Part shown: piece by piece, positions 45,390-56,400 of the stretch
How the letters are laid out: every line of letters begins with the position of its first letter
How positions within the stretch are numbered: the stretch's first letter is position 1
Source of the DNA: Bacteroidota bacterium
GTDB taxonomy: Bacteria > Bacteroidota > Bacteroidia > Chitinophagales > Chitinophagaceae
DNA length: 60,674 nt
Direction: 5' to 3'
NCBI GenBank assembly: GCA_029561305.1
Contig: JAKQJG010000037.1
Location: 1 to 60,674, forward strand
Notes under the pieces: model-generated
What the model saw: the letters and a program-made list of their open reading frames with translations, nothing else
The model's database searches: none
Told to the model about the DNA's origin: nothing
Position numbers and translations under genes: made by a program

Positions 45390-46745
45390 ATGTCATCCAG
45401 GAGAAAATTTATCCAACAATCAGCAATGGCAGGGGCCGGTATGCTATTTTCAAAAATGGCATGGTCTGCTCAAAGCTATAACCGCATCATCGGTGCAAAC
45501 GACCGTATAAGGGTTGGCGCAGTTGGTTTTTCCGACAGGCATAAATTCAGCCTGATGCCCAGTTTTCTTCATCATTATAAAGAATTGAATTTTGACCTGG
45601 TGGCAGTATCAGATATTTGGAGTAAAAGAAGGGAGGAAGGTGCTGCAGCGTGGAAAGAAAAAATGGGCCATGATGTGGTTGCCTGCAGGAACAACGAGGA
45701 AATGTACAGTAAGAAATTAGTGGATGCCGTGTTTGTAGGCACCGCAGATTTTCAACATGCATTGCATTGTATCGAGGCCGTGAAGGCGGGTTGCGATGCA
45801 TATGTAGAGAAGCCCTTTGCAGAAACAATGGATGACAATAGAGCAGCTTTAAAAGTAGTGAAGGCATCAGACAGGATCATACAAATTGGTTCACAAAGAA
45901 GAAGCGGCGCCAATTATCATTTGGCTAATGACTATATACGTTCTGGTAGTTTTGGTGCTATTACCATGGTGGAACTTAGCTGGAATGTGAATCAGCCAGG
46001 CCGTTGGCGCCGGCCGGCATTGCTATCACAATTAAAAGAAGAGGATACCGACTGGAAACGTTTTTTATTAAACCGGCCTTCGGTTGAATTTGATGTAAGA
46101 AAATACCTGGAGTTCCGCTTGTTCTGGCCATATTCATCCGGCATACCCGGCCAGTGGATGAGCCACCAGATTGATACGGTGCATTGGTTTACAGGTTTGC
46201 CGCATCCACGGAGTGTGGTGGCTAACGGTGGCATATACATGTGGAAAGACGGCAGGAAAAACTGGGACACTATGACAGCAGTTTTTGATTATGGTCCATT
46301 GAATGATACAAGTAAGGGTTTCCAGGTGATGTTTACTTCAAGAATGCACAATGGCGAAGAAAACCCGGCAGAGATATACTATTCCAATGGAGGGGAATTA
46401 AACCTGAACAGCAATAAGATCTCGCCCAAAGGCGGGCTTACAAAAAACTTTGCAGATGCTATGGGAATGCAGCCTTTTTTGTTACCGGAAACAGCATTGG
46501 CCAACAAGGAAAAAGTGATCAGCTCGGCCAATACCGGTGGTGATGTACTAACCTCCAACCATGTACGCAACTGGATGGAATGTGTAAGAAGCCGTAAACA
46601 ACCCAATGCGCCGGTGGAAGCAGGTTACAATCATTCCATTGCCACCATTATGACAAATGCTGCTGCCATTACCGGTGAAAAAGTAACTTTTGATGAAGAT
46701 GTACAGGAAGTACTGGCTGGTGGAAAAGTATTCAAACCTTTCTGA
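45390..46745 (+). CDS. Gfo/Idh/MocA family oxidoreductase with Tat-type leader
   Basis: This 451-residue protein starts MSSRRKFIQQSAMAGAGML, a twin-arginine-like signal. A Rossmann domain (RVGAVGFSDRHKFSLM) and the catalytic EKP motif at residues 140-142 follow, then the Gfo/Idh/MocA C-terminal domain (LFWPYSSGIPGQWMSHQIDT). Exported members oxidise sugars with a tightly bound NAD. It is encoded 25 bp after the DUF1080 protein. The TGA stop abuts the TCA-encoded stop of the convergent S8 protease gene. Confidence 0.9.
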   Translation: MSSRRKFIQQSAMAGAGMLFSKMAWSAQSYNRIIGANDRIRVGAVGFSDRHKFSLMPSFLHHYKELNFDLVAVSDIWSKRREEGAAAWKEKMGHDVVACRNNEEMYSKKLVDAVFVGTADFQHALHCIEAVKAGCDAYVEKPFAETMDDNRAALKVVKASDRIIQIGSQRRSGANYHLANDYIRSGSFGAITMVELSWNVNQPGRWRRPALLSQLKEEDTDWKRFLLNRPSVEFDVRKYLEFRLFWPYSSGIPGQWMSHQIDTVHWFTGLPHPRSVVANGGIYMWKDGRKNWDTMTAVFDYGPLNDTSKGFQVMFTSRMHNGEENPAEIYYSNGGELNLNSNKISPKGGLTKNFADAMGMQPFLLPETALANKEKVISSANTGGDVLTSNHVRNWMECVRSRKQPNAPVEAGYNHSIATIMTNAAAITGEKVTFDEDVQEVLAGGKVFKPF

Positions 46746-47903
46746 TCAGTTATGGGCAATTGGGTCGGGCACCGGGTCCGGATCGTTTAATACAGTACCC
46801 GATGAGTTGATATTATTTCCATTTAACAATAGTAACCCGGCCACATGTGGTGCCGCCATCGAAGTGCCGCTCATGACAGCGTATCGTCCGTTTAAAAATG
46901 TAGATAAGATCCTTACGCCTGGTGCTGCAAAATCAACTGCCTCATTTCCATAGTTAGAGAAACTGGCAAATTTGCCGGTGCTGTCAATAGCAGATACGGT
47001 ATAAATATTCCTGCCATTGACCCTGGAGGGTGAGAAATCCATTGCAGGTGATCCATCATTGCCGGCTGCAATTGAAATGTAAATGCCCTTGTTAGCAGTA
47101 TTGATAACCTGCTGGTCTAAAATAGCAGAGATACCATCCTGGCCCAGGCTCAGGTTCACTACATCTCCTGCCCTGCCGTTGGTACTCACATACGCCAACG
47201 CCTGTACGATATTTGACAAAGCACCATCCCCGTTTTCATCAAGCACTCTTAGTGAAACCAACGTAGCGCCGGATGCCACACCTAAAATTCCGGTAGTGTT
47301 GTTCTTTGCACCGATGATACCAGCCACATGCGTGCCATGCCCGTTTTCATCTGCAGCTGAGCTTTGTCCGCTGATAAAGCTGCGGCTCCTGGTGGCATCT
47401 GTTGTAAGATCGGGATGCGTAAAGTCGATACCGGTATCAATTACCCAGGCTGTTTTTCCCGTCCCATCACCATAGCCTACCCTGTTAATATTCCAGGTGA
47501 TCAACCAGGGTGCCACTACAGTAAAACAGGTGCCCAGCGCAATCACCCTGTCTGGCTCGATCATCTGAACGCTGTTATCTCTTTGAAGCCTGGTTACTTC
47601 ATCTAATGAAAGATCTGCTACAAAGCCACCTTTATCTCCACCGAAAGAACTGCGTAAAGAAACCTCAGGGATCCTGTTTCGCTGTAATATGCTTTTGCTG
47701 AAATTGGTTAACTGCCTGGTATCCATCCTGCCGCTGGCGGCATCATTGTTATAAACGATGATGTACCGGCCACTAATTGCGGCCCCATTTTGTGTGGAAC
47801 GCTGTTGCACACAACCTTCCTCATCTGTTATTGATGATTCATTATTTGCCTTTTTACAATTGAGGTACAAAATCGGGATGAGTGCCAGGAGCAGGTATCG
47901 CAT
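46746..47903 (-). CDS. Exported subtilase (S8) with inhibitor I9 propeptide
   Basis: This 385-residue protein has a hydrophobic leader ending LYLNC (C16, a lipid site by relaxed rules). An I9-like propeptide (GRYIIVYNNDAASG, VSLRSSFGGDKGGFVADLSL) is followed by the catalytic triad D156 (VIDTG), H189 (NGHGTHVAG) and S348 (GTSMAAPH). The C-terminus is short and Pro/Asp-rich. No T9SS domain is present, so a periplasmic or lipid-anchored location is likely. It is convergent with the Gfo/Idh/MocA gene. Confidence 0.92.
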   Translation of the reverse strand: MRYLLLALIPILYLNCKKANNESSITDEEGCVQQRSTQNGAAISGRYIIVYNNDAASGRMDTRQLTNFSKSILQRNRIPEVSLRSSFGGDKGGFVADLSLDEVTRLQRDNSVQMIEPDRVIALGTCFTVVAPWLITWNINRVGYGDGTGKTAWVIDTGIDFTHPDLTTDATRSRSFISGQSSAADENGHGTHVAGIIGAKNNTTGILGVASGATLVSLRVLDENGDGALSNIVQALAYVSTNGRAGDVVNLSLGQDGISAILDQQVINTANKGIYISIAAGNDGSPAMDFSPSRVNGRNIYTVSAIDSTGKFASFSNYGNEAVDFAAPGVRILSTFLNGRYAVMSGTSMAAPHVAGLLLLNGNNINSSGTVLNDPDPVPDPIAHN

Positions 47904-48023
47904 ATCGTTTTACACTAATAAGTGTACCACTATTTTAATGTATGGTGTGGCTGGAACATGCATTAACAGTAAATTTTTAAAAGTAATTGTTATAGTTGGC
48001 TGATGCCTTTAAGTTTAGAACTA

Positions 48024-48046
48024 TGGGGCGGCCTTCGGCCGCCCCA
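48024..48046. other. GC-rich hairpin in divergent intergenic region
   Basis: A 9-10 bp stem (48024-48032 with 48038-48046) around a CTTCG loop has no T run in either direction. It lies between the divergent S8 protease and pyrophosphatase genes, upstream of both, so it is not a normal terminator. Confidence 0.7.
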
Positions 48047-48120
48047 CTACATACCCGGTGATTCATCCAACATAAAATACCCTTTCGGCATCGTTTGCGT
48101 CATTTTTGGGTCAATTCCCC

Positions 48121-48128
48121 TATTTTTG
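48121..48128 (+). promoter_or_regulatory. TAnnTTTG promoter box for hppA
   Basis: TATTTTTG is 29 nt before the ATG at 48158, giving a leader of about 23 nt. A TTTG at 48094 is 23 bp upstream. Confidence 0.55.
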
Positions 48129-48157
48129 CCCACCTAAAAATTTAACATTACTTGTAT

Positions 48158-50353
48158 ATGGACAAACTATTTTATGTAGTTCCGGCATTAGGCATCGTTG
48201 GCCTTTTGTACACGTTTATCAAGTTTGCCTGGGTATCCAAACAGGATGCCGGCAACGAACGTATGAAAGAGATCGCCAACTATATTGCCGAAGGTGCAAT
48301 GGCGTTTTTAAAAGCGGAGTGGAAAGTACTTGGCTATTTTGTAGTTATTGTAAGTATTTTACTTGCCGTGATGGCAGGCGCTAACCCGCACAGCCACTGG
48401 AGTATAGCACTTGCTTTTGTTGCTGGTGCTGTATTGAGTGCAACAGCCGGTTACATTGGCATGAAGGCCGCAACAAAAGCTAATGTCCGTACGGCACAAG
48501 CAGCAAGAACCAGTCTTTCTAAAGCTTTAAATGTATCATTTACCGGGGGAGCCGTGATGGGGGTTGGTGTTGCAGGTTTAGCCGTGCTTGGCTTGGGTGG
48601 GTTATATATTGTACTAAAACACTTCTTTGCACCTGGTGCTGCCGTTAATTCGGAAGAAATGTTTACAACGATTGAAGTTCTTACTGGGTTTTCACTAGGT
48701 GCTGAATCTATTGCCTTGTTTGCCCGTGTGGGTGGAGGTATTTATACAAAAGCTGCCGATGTGGGTGCTGACCTCGTGGGTAAAGTTGAAGCCGGGATTC
48801 CTGAAGATGATCCCCGTAATCCTGCAACCATTGCAGATAACGTAGGTGATAATGTGGGTGATGTGGCCGGTATGGGTGCCGATTTGTTTGGCTCTTATGT
48901 TGCCACTGTTTTAGCAACCATCGTATTAGGACAGCAAACAACCGTAATTGGTGCGCCAGACGAACTAAACGGTTTTTCTCCAATACTATTACCCATGCTG
49001 ATTGCTGGTGTTGGTATTATATTTTCAATCATCGGTACTTTGTTTGTACGCATCAGCGAAACAGCAAGCATTAATACAGCTACTGTTCAAAAAGCATTGA
49101 ACATGGGCAACTGGGGTTCAATGATATTGACAGCGATTGCTGCTGCATTTTTAGTAAACTGGTTATTACCGGAGCAAATGGAATTGCGTGGTGTGCCATT
49201 TACCAAATGGGGTGTGATGGGGGCAATTGCGGTGGGACTTGCTGTTGGAGCGTTAATGAGTATCATTACTGAATACTACACGGCAATGGGTAAACGCCCT
49301 GTATTGTCAATTATTCGCCAGTCATCTACTGGTCATGCGACTAACGTCATCGGTGGATTGGCAGTTGGAATGGAAAGTACATTTTTACCCATCTTGGTGT
49401 TGGCTGGTGGTATCTGGGGCAGTTATGAATGTGCCGGTTTATATGGTGTGGCGATAGCTGCTGCCGGTATGATGGCAACAACAGCCATGCAACTGGCAAT
49501 TGATGCTTTCGGGCCCATTGCCGATAATGCTGGAGGTATTGCTGAAATGAGTGAATTGCCAGGTGATGTTCGTGAAAAGACCGATGTACTGGATGCGGTA
49601 GGTAATACAACTGCGGCCAGTGGTAAAGGTTTTGCAATTGCTTCTGCGGCTTTAACCGCTTTGGCATTATTTGCAGCGTTTGTGGGTGTGGCAGGTATAA
49701 GTGGTATTGATATCTATAAAGCGAATGTACTGGCATGTCTATTTGTGGGAGCCATGATTCCATTTATATTTTCTTCATTGGCCATCCGTGCAGTAGGTGA
49801 AGCAGCCATGGCAATGGTGGAAGAAGTTCGCAGGCAGTTCCGTACTATCCCGGGTATCATGGAAGGCACCGGCAAACCTGAGTATGATAAATGCGTTGCC
49901 ATTTCTACACAGGCATCTCTCAAAAAAATGATGCTGCCTGGTGCTATTGCCATCATATCTCCCTTAATTATCGGTTTTATGCCTGGCCTTGGTGCAGAAG
50001 CACTGGGTGGTTTCTTAGCAGGTGCAACTGTTAGCGGTGTATTGATGGGAATGTTCCAGAACAATGCAGGTGGTGCATGGGACAATGCTAAAAAATCTTT
50101 TGAAAAGGGAGTTGAGATCAATGGTGAAATGTTCTATAAAAAATCAGAACCACATAAAGCGTCTGTTACAGGTGATACTGTAGGTGATCCGTTTAAAGAT
50201 ACATCAGGTCCTTCTATGAATATTCTGATCAAGCTGATGAGTATCGTATCATTGGTGATTGCTCCCACACTTGCTAAAATTCAGACGGATAAGGATAGCA
50301 ATGCTGCCAACAAGGCAAAAATTGAAAATACCAGGGTGATATCAAAAAAGTAA
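48158..50353 (+). CDS. hppA: Membrane-bound K+-dependent ion-translocating pyrophosphatase
   Basis: The ATG at 48158 gives 731 residues; TTG at 48152 is a weaker start. The protein has about 16 membrane helices and the family motifs [20 protein letters not shown] (near 201-220), [18 protein letters not shown] and [13 protein letters not shown]. It pumps H+ and/or Na+ with the energy of pyrophosphate hydrolysis. A486/A487 in GNTTAA replaces the Lys of K+-independent types, so it should need K+. The ion cannot be told from sequence. A strong terminator follows. Confidence 0.96.
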   Translation: MDKLFYVVPALGIVGLLYTFIKFAWVSKQDAGNERMKEIANYIAEGAMAFLKAEWKVLGYFVVIVSILLAVMAGANPHSHWSIALAFVAGAVLSATAGYIGMKAATKANVRTAQAARTSLSKALNVSFTGGAVMGVGVAGLAVLGLGGLYIVLKHFFAPGAAVNSEEMFTTIEVLTGFSLGAESIALFARVGGGIYTKAADVGADLVGKVEAGIPEDDPRNPATIADNVGDNVGDVAGMGADLFGSYVATVLATIVLGQQTTVIGAPDELNGFSPILLPMLIAGVGIIFSIIGTLFVRISETASINTATVQKALNMGNWGSMILTAIAAAFLVNWLLPEQMELRGVPFTKWGVMGAIAVGLAVGALMSIITEYYTAMGKRPVLSIIRQSSTGHATNVIGGLAVGMESTFLPILVLAGGIWGSYECAGLYGVAIAAAGMMATTAMQLAIDAFGPIADNAGGIAEMSELPGDVREKTDVLDAVGNTTAASGKGFAIASAALTALALFAAFVGVAGISGIDIYKANVLACLFVGAMIPFIFSSLAIRAVGEAAMAMVEEVRRQFRTIPGIMEGTGKPEYDKCVAISTQASLKKMMLPGAIAIISPLIIGFMPGLGAEALGGFLAGATVSGVLMGMFQNNAGGAWDNAKKSFEKGVEINGEMFYKKSEPHKASVTGDTVGDPFKDTSGPSMNILIKLMSIVSLVIAPTLAKIQTDKDSNAANKAKIENTRVISKK

Positions 50354-50371
50354 AAATTAAAATACTTTAAT

Positions 50372-50405
50372 AAAAAAGCTGCTTCAATCTGTAAGCAGCT
50401 TTTTT
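50372..50405 (+). terminator. Rho-independent terminator after hppA
   Basis: A 13-bp stem (50372-50384 with 50393-50405) has an 8-nt loop and ends in six T. Confidence 0.92.
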
Positions 50406-50458
50406 ATTGCACACCTGTATTGGCCTTCAACAATAGCGTTTTGTGTTGCCGAATGAAA

Positions 50459-50466
50459 TATATTTG
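50459..50466 (+). promoter_or_regulatory. TAnnTTTG promoter box 7 nt before the giant surface protein start
   Basis: TATATTTG ends 7 nt before the ATG at 50474. If transcription starts 5-7 nt after the box the mRNA is leaderless, or the real start is a later in-frame ATG (50492 or 50498). Confidence 0.55.
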
Positions 50467-50473
50467 TTAGTCA

Positions 50474-53400
50474 ATGTCAAACACTGCCTTAATGAGAATG
50501 CCAACCCTTTTTACGTTCCTATGCTGCCTCCTTTTTTCACTGAAGGCATCGGCACAGGTATCCTGTACCAACTGGCTTCATTTACCCTCCAATCCATCTT
50601 TTGTAAACGTGGGTGACCTGGATGTTTCGGGTAACCAAATCACTGTAGAGGCTGTATTTTATCAAACAGGCACCGGCGCATTTGAAGGTGATATCGTTTC
50701 CAAACACAACTCCCCTGCTGATGTAAATTATTTACTCCGCGCCAACCAGGGCTATATTACTACCAGCAATGGTTTTTTTGAAACACCTGGTAATATTTGT
50801 ACGGCGGAATTGAACAAACGATATCATGTGGCCATGGTGTACGACGGCAGCACGTTGAAATTTTATCGCAACGGATTCTTATTATCCCAGGTAACTGCTT
50901 CCGGAAATCTCTTTCAAAATAATTGGCCTACGCAAATAGGCTGGTATGCCTCCCAGTTCTGGAACTCCAATTTTTTAGGTTATGTAAATGAAGTGAGGAT
51001 CTGGAATGTGGCCCGTACTCAAAACCAGGTGAGGAGTTTTATGGATAATGCTTTGCCTAATCCAGCTACCCAACCCGGCCTGCTGGCATATTATACTTTT
51101 GATGACTTATTAAATAAACAAGGCAATACAGCCTGGGATGGTTCTTTAAACGGCACGGCTTCACTCAACAATACTGTTCCTGCCTGTGCATTTGTTGCCG
51201 ATTCCTGTTTTGTAACCGGACAGCAACAAACCTGCAGCGGATCATTTGGTAATCCTGTGGTCGACATCACATTTGGAAGTGGTGCCACCAATCCAGGGTT
51301 GCCCATTGCTACTGCTGTGCCGGGTGCCAGTACAAATTATAATTTTGCAGGCTATGCCACCGGCAATCCTCCTGCCGTAATTTTTGACGGCGATTACGCA
51401 TTGGTAAACGCAGTGCCGATAAACAGTGCCTGGTACACTGGTGCTAAAGATCATACTGGTAATCCGAACGGTTACATGGCTTATTTTAATTCCGCACCTG
51501 CTCCGGGAGAGTTTTACAGGCAAACAGTTTCCGATCTATGTGCCGGAACAACTTATGAGTTTTCTGCATGGATTGCCAATGTGCTTAACCCGGCTGTGAT
51601 ACCATCGGCAATATTGCCTAATATAACTTTTAAAATTCTTGACCCTGCTACACAGTCTGTCCTTGCAAGTTTCAACTCCGGGGATATTGCAATGGAAAAC
51701 AGCATGACATGGAAACAAAGCAGTTTTCTATTTACATTACCATCAACAAATTCTTCTGTAACGTTGGTACTGGCCAACAACAACGTCGGCGGCAGTGCTC
51801 AACCAGGAAATGACCTTGCCATTGACGATATTACTTTCAGGCCTTGTGGTCCTTTAACAAAAGCATCTTTTTCTTTTAGCCAGGATATAGATTCCATTGG
51901 AACCAACAATTGCCTGGGTGTAGAACTATTCGGCAGCATTACCGGTTCATTTAATAACCCGGCTTATCAATGGCAGATCAGTGCCGATAGCGGCTTAACA
52001 TATACGAATATTGCGGGTGCCAATTCCTTGATGGCAATGACGGGAGCTTTGACCAACGGGCGATACCTGGTGCGGATGCTGTCTGCTGAAGCAGGAAATA
52101 TTAATAGTCCCAACTGCAGCTTTATTTCAAATATTCTTAAAATAGCCGTAAGCGATTGCGGATCAACTACTGGTATAAAAAACATTATCAACTATTATAC
52201 TCCTGTGACCGCTTTTAATCCCTGTGATAACAGCATTTCTGTTGAGGATGCCCCGGGTTTTAAAGTTGGTGATACTGTATTGGTGATCCAAATGAAAGGT
52301 GCCTTAATTGATTCCTCCAATACAGCTGCTTTTGGTAGTGTAACAAATTATCGGAATGCAGGTAATTATGAGTACAACTATGTACAAAGTATTTCAGGCA
52401 ATACCATAGAATTAAAGAATGTTTTGCAAAGGCAATACGATATACCCGACGGGCGTGTACAATTGATCCGGGTACCTTTTTATCAGAATATTCATGTCAC
52501 CGGAACCCTTACCTGCCTTCCATGGGATGGCCGGAAAGGCGGCGTAGTGGTGTTTAATGTGCAGGACAGTCTCGTATTAGACGCAGGCATAGATGTTACC
52601 GGGATGGGCTTTAGTGGAGGCAAAGTGACTAACACTAATCTCAATGCGGCTAACTGTTTTCAAAACGAATTTTATTATCCTGCCAACAGTGTGCTGGCAG
52701 CACCAAAAGGTGAATCCATTGCGGAACTGAGCGTTGACCGCACCAGTGGCAAAGGAAGGCTTGCATCAGCAGGTGGTGGTGGTCTTGATCATAATTCAGG
52801 TGGGGGTGGTGGAGGCAATGCTTCTACTGGTGGTATTGGCGGTTACCCTTTACTGGAGTGCAGCGGAACAGTCTTTGACAGCCGGGGTATACCAGGTAAC
52901 GGCCTTGCTTATACGAATGCCTTAAACCGTATTTATTTGGGTGGTGGTGGTGGTGCAGGTCATTGTAATAATGGCTTTGTGGCTCCTGCATCCAATACAA
53001 ATTATGATGGGGGCAATGGTGGTGGAATCGTAATAATCAATACCAACCGGTTAATAGGTAATAACCAGCGTATCATATCCAAAGGTGATTCAGCTTACGA
53101 ACTTAACAGTACCGGTGGCGAAACACACGATGGAATGGGCGGAGGAGGTGCCGGTGGTGCTGTGCTGATCAACAGTAACAACATCACAGGAAATATTACA
53201 ATAGATGTAACTGGTGGCCGGGGCGGCGATATGCATGCAACGCTTCTTGGTGGAAGTGTTGGACCAGGTGGCGGTGGAGCTGGTGGTGTGGTATGGGTAA
53301 ATCAAAATACGGTTCCCGGCAACTATACCATTGTAAATGCAGGTGGACGGAATGGGGTTATGCTGCAGGGGGCTAATGATGCATATGGAAGTGAACCCGG

Positions 53401-56400
53401 ACAAGCTGGAGTAAACCTCGCCAATCTTGTACTTCCCATTTCTTCCCAAATTTTTAAACCCAACATTGATTCAGTCAGAATAAACGACAGTCTCAGGTTT
53501 TGTAAAACGTTTTCCTTTGGTGGTCTGGCTTTTACGAACACAAATCCAATCCAAAGCTATCAATGGACTTTTGGGGATAATAATACTGCTGCTTCACAAA
53601 ACACCACACATACTTATGCCACAGCAGGAGACTATGAAGTAAAATTAGTGGTGATCGATATCAACGGTTGCAAAGACAGCATCACAAAAACCATCAGGGT
53701 CAATAATTGTGCAGATACAGTGATCAACTCCTACGCAGCCGTGCTTTCCATTGATATTTGCACTAATACCATTACTGCTGACGATTTGTCCAGCTTCCAG
53801 GTTGGTGACACGGTGGTGATCATGCAGATGAAAGGGGTTTCCATTGATTCCTCTAATTCCAACAATTTTGGTTCTATTACAAACTATAACAATGCAGGTA
53901 AATATGAATTCAATTATGTAAAAAGCAAGACAGGCAACAGTATTGAATTCCAGAATGCATTTTTAAATAATTATGATGCCGTAAGAGGCAGGGTACAATT
54001 GATCAGGGTGCCTTATTTTTCAACACTCACGGTAAACAGTACACTCACCTGCCCTGCCTGGGATGGATCAAAGGGCGGCGTATTAATTGTTAATAGTGCT
54101 GCTGAAGTAAACCTGAATGCATCAATTGATGTAAGCAATAAAGGTTTTTCGGGTGGCGCAGTTGGTGCCGGGTTTAGTTGTGGCAATACCGACTTATGGG
54201 CTATTGCTTTTCCTGCCGGAGGTATGAAAGGAGAAGGCATAGCTGATTATATTCAAGGTTTTGATGCTGGCGGCGGAAGATTGGCTACAGGTGGTGGCGG
54301 ATCTTATGCTGCCAACTCTGGCGGCGGTGGCGGTGGCAATTTTGGTGCTGGTGGCTTTGGTGGCTCTCATTCCAATACCTGTGCCACTACTACTCAGAGT
54401 ATGCAGGGAGAAGCAGGCGATTACTCCCAGGGCTACAGGGTTTTTGCAGGAGGCGGCGGTGGTGGTGGCCAACAGGATGATGGACAACCGGTTGCTGCTG
54501 GTGGAAAAGGCGGGGGCATCGTCATTATAAAAGCGTTTACACTTAACAGTAATAACCAGGGTATTATCGCCAATGGAGAATCTGTTTCCACATTGGTGAG
54601 AGACGAAGGTGGTGCAGGCGGTGGTGCCGGAGGAAGTGTATTGCTTTTTGTGAATGGTTATGCTGGCAATCTTTTTATTGAAGCCAATGGTGGAGAAGGC
54701 AGTTCCAATGAAAATGTTATTTACCCATCCAGGTGTCATGGTCCTGGTGGTGGCGGTGGTGGCGGGTTTGTTGGCTCGTCTCTTACGGTATTGCCGCCAT
54801 TTATTACTACCTCATTTAATGGCGGAACTGCCGGTTTGATTCTTAACCCCGCCAGTGCTTGCTTCAATTCTAACTATAATGCAACCAACGGAGAACCGGG
54901 TGGAACTGAATTCAACCTTGCTATACCGGAAGCAACGGTACCTTTTGTGAAGAATATCGATTCAGTGAGGATACACGACAGTCTTACTGCCTGTACCAGT
55001 TTTGATTTTAAGGGCATTGCTTACATCAACAACAACCCCATCAATAAATGGGAATGGAGTTTTGGCGATGGTGAAGCGGATACCCTTCAAAATACATCCC
55101 ATACTTATTCCAGCTATGGAGACCGCATCGTAAAACTGGTGGTAACAGATATCAATGGCTGCCAGGACAGTATTACAAAATTGGTTTCAACCAGTGGAAT
55201 TCGTTTCGATTTTGTACATGAGCAGGATGCCTGCAACCCGCTCTCCGTTCTATTCAGGGCCGTGGGAGATACAACGCCTGAAATTTACTGGTCATTGGGT
55301 GATGGAACTGTTATCAATAACATTCGAAACCCACTTCACCAGTTTGCGGATACCGGTTTGTACCTTGTTCAATACAGCACCGGCAATATATTTACCGGTT
55401 GTATCGATACGGTTCAAAAACTAATCTTCATCGGTTATAGAAACAGCAATATCATTCTTACGCCCGACACAACGATCTGTTTTGGTACAAGCAAAATCCT
55501 CCGGGCTGATTTTGATACCTCACTGCGATATTGCTGGAGCCCGCTTATCTACCTGGAAGATACAGATCCAGCCAACCAAAGAACCAATACACCGGGAAAT
55601 ATCACTTACACTTTATTGTCTGCAAGTGAAGAAAACAACCTCATCATAAATGGTGATTTTTCTGCAGGAGACAATGGATTCAGTACGGGCTATTTATCCG
55701 GCAGTACTCCCCTGGCTGCATCCAGTTATGTAATTGGTACTACTTCTATTAATGCAGGACCTGCAACCGCAAGCTGCAGTGATCATACATCCGGCGCAGG
55801 CAATATGCTGATTGCAAGAAACAATGCCTTTACTAACGATACCGTATGGTCGCAAACGGTGACAGTAATACCAAATACAACTTACCAGTTCAGTACCTAT
55901 GTACAATCCTTGCAGGTACCCAGTAATATAAACCTGGAACTTGTCATTAATGGTAATGCAGTTGTTGAAAATATTTCGCCAGCCGGCAGCTGCACCTGGC
56001 AGCAGCATGCGGTATTATGGAACTCCGGCAATACCAGCAGCGTTACGCTGGCCATCCAAAACAAATCAAATAACAGTGGCATAGATGATTATTTTGCAAT
56101 AGATGATATTAAATTCTCACCCTGGTCCATCAAAAAAGATACTGTTCGCATCACCGTTGACACGCCTGTTATATCAACGAGGGCAGATACCAGCATCTGC
56201 GAATCAGTCACCGTTGAACTTAACACATCGGGTGCTGCTACTTACTCCTGGTCGCCGGCAGCAGGTTTATCTAATACGGCGGCGCAAAGTCCCTTTGCCA
56301 CTCCCGTCACTACTACAGAATATTTTGTAATTGGTACCAGCGCTTTTGGTTGCACGGCCACAGATTCTGTCACCATCTCCGTAAATCCAAAGCCTGTAAT

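Noticed and set aside
54194..54739. A 181-residue frame antisense inside the giant surface gene
   Set aside because: Falls opposite glycine-rich codons, which leave long open frames on the other strand.
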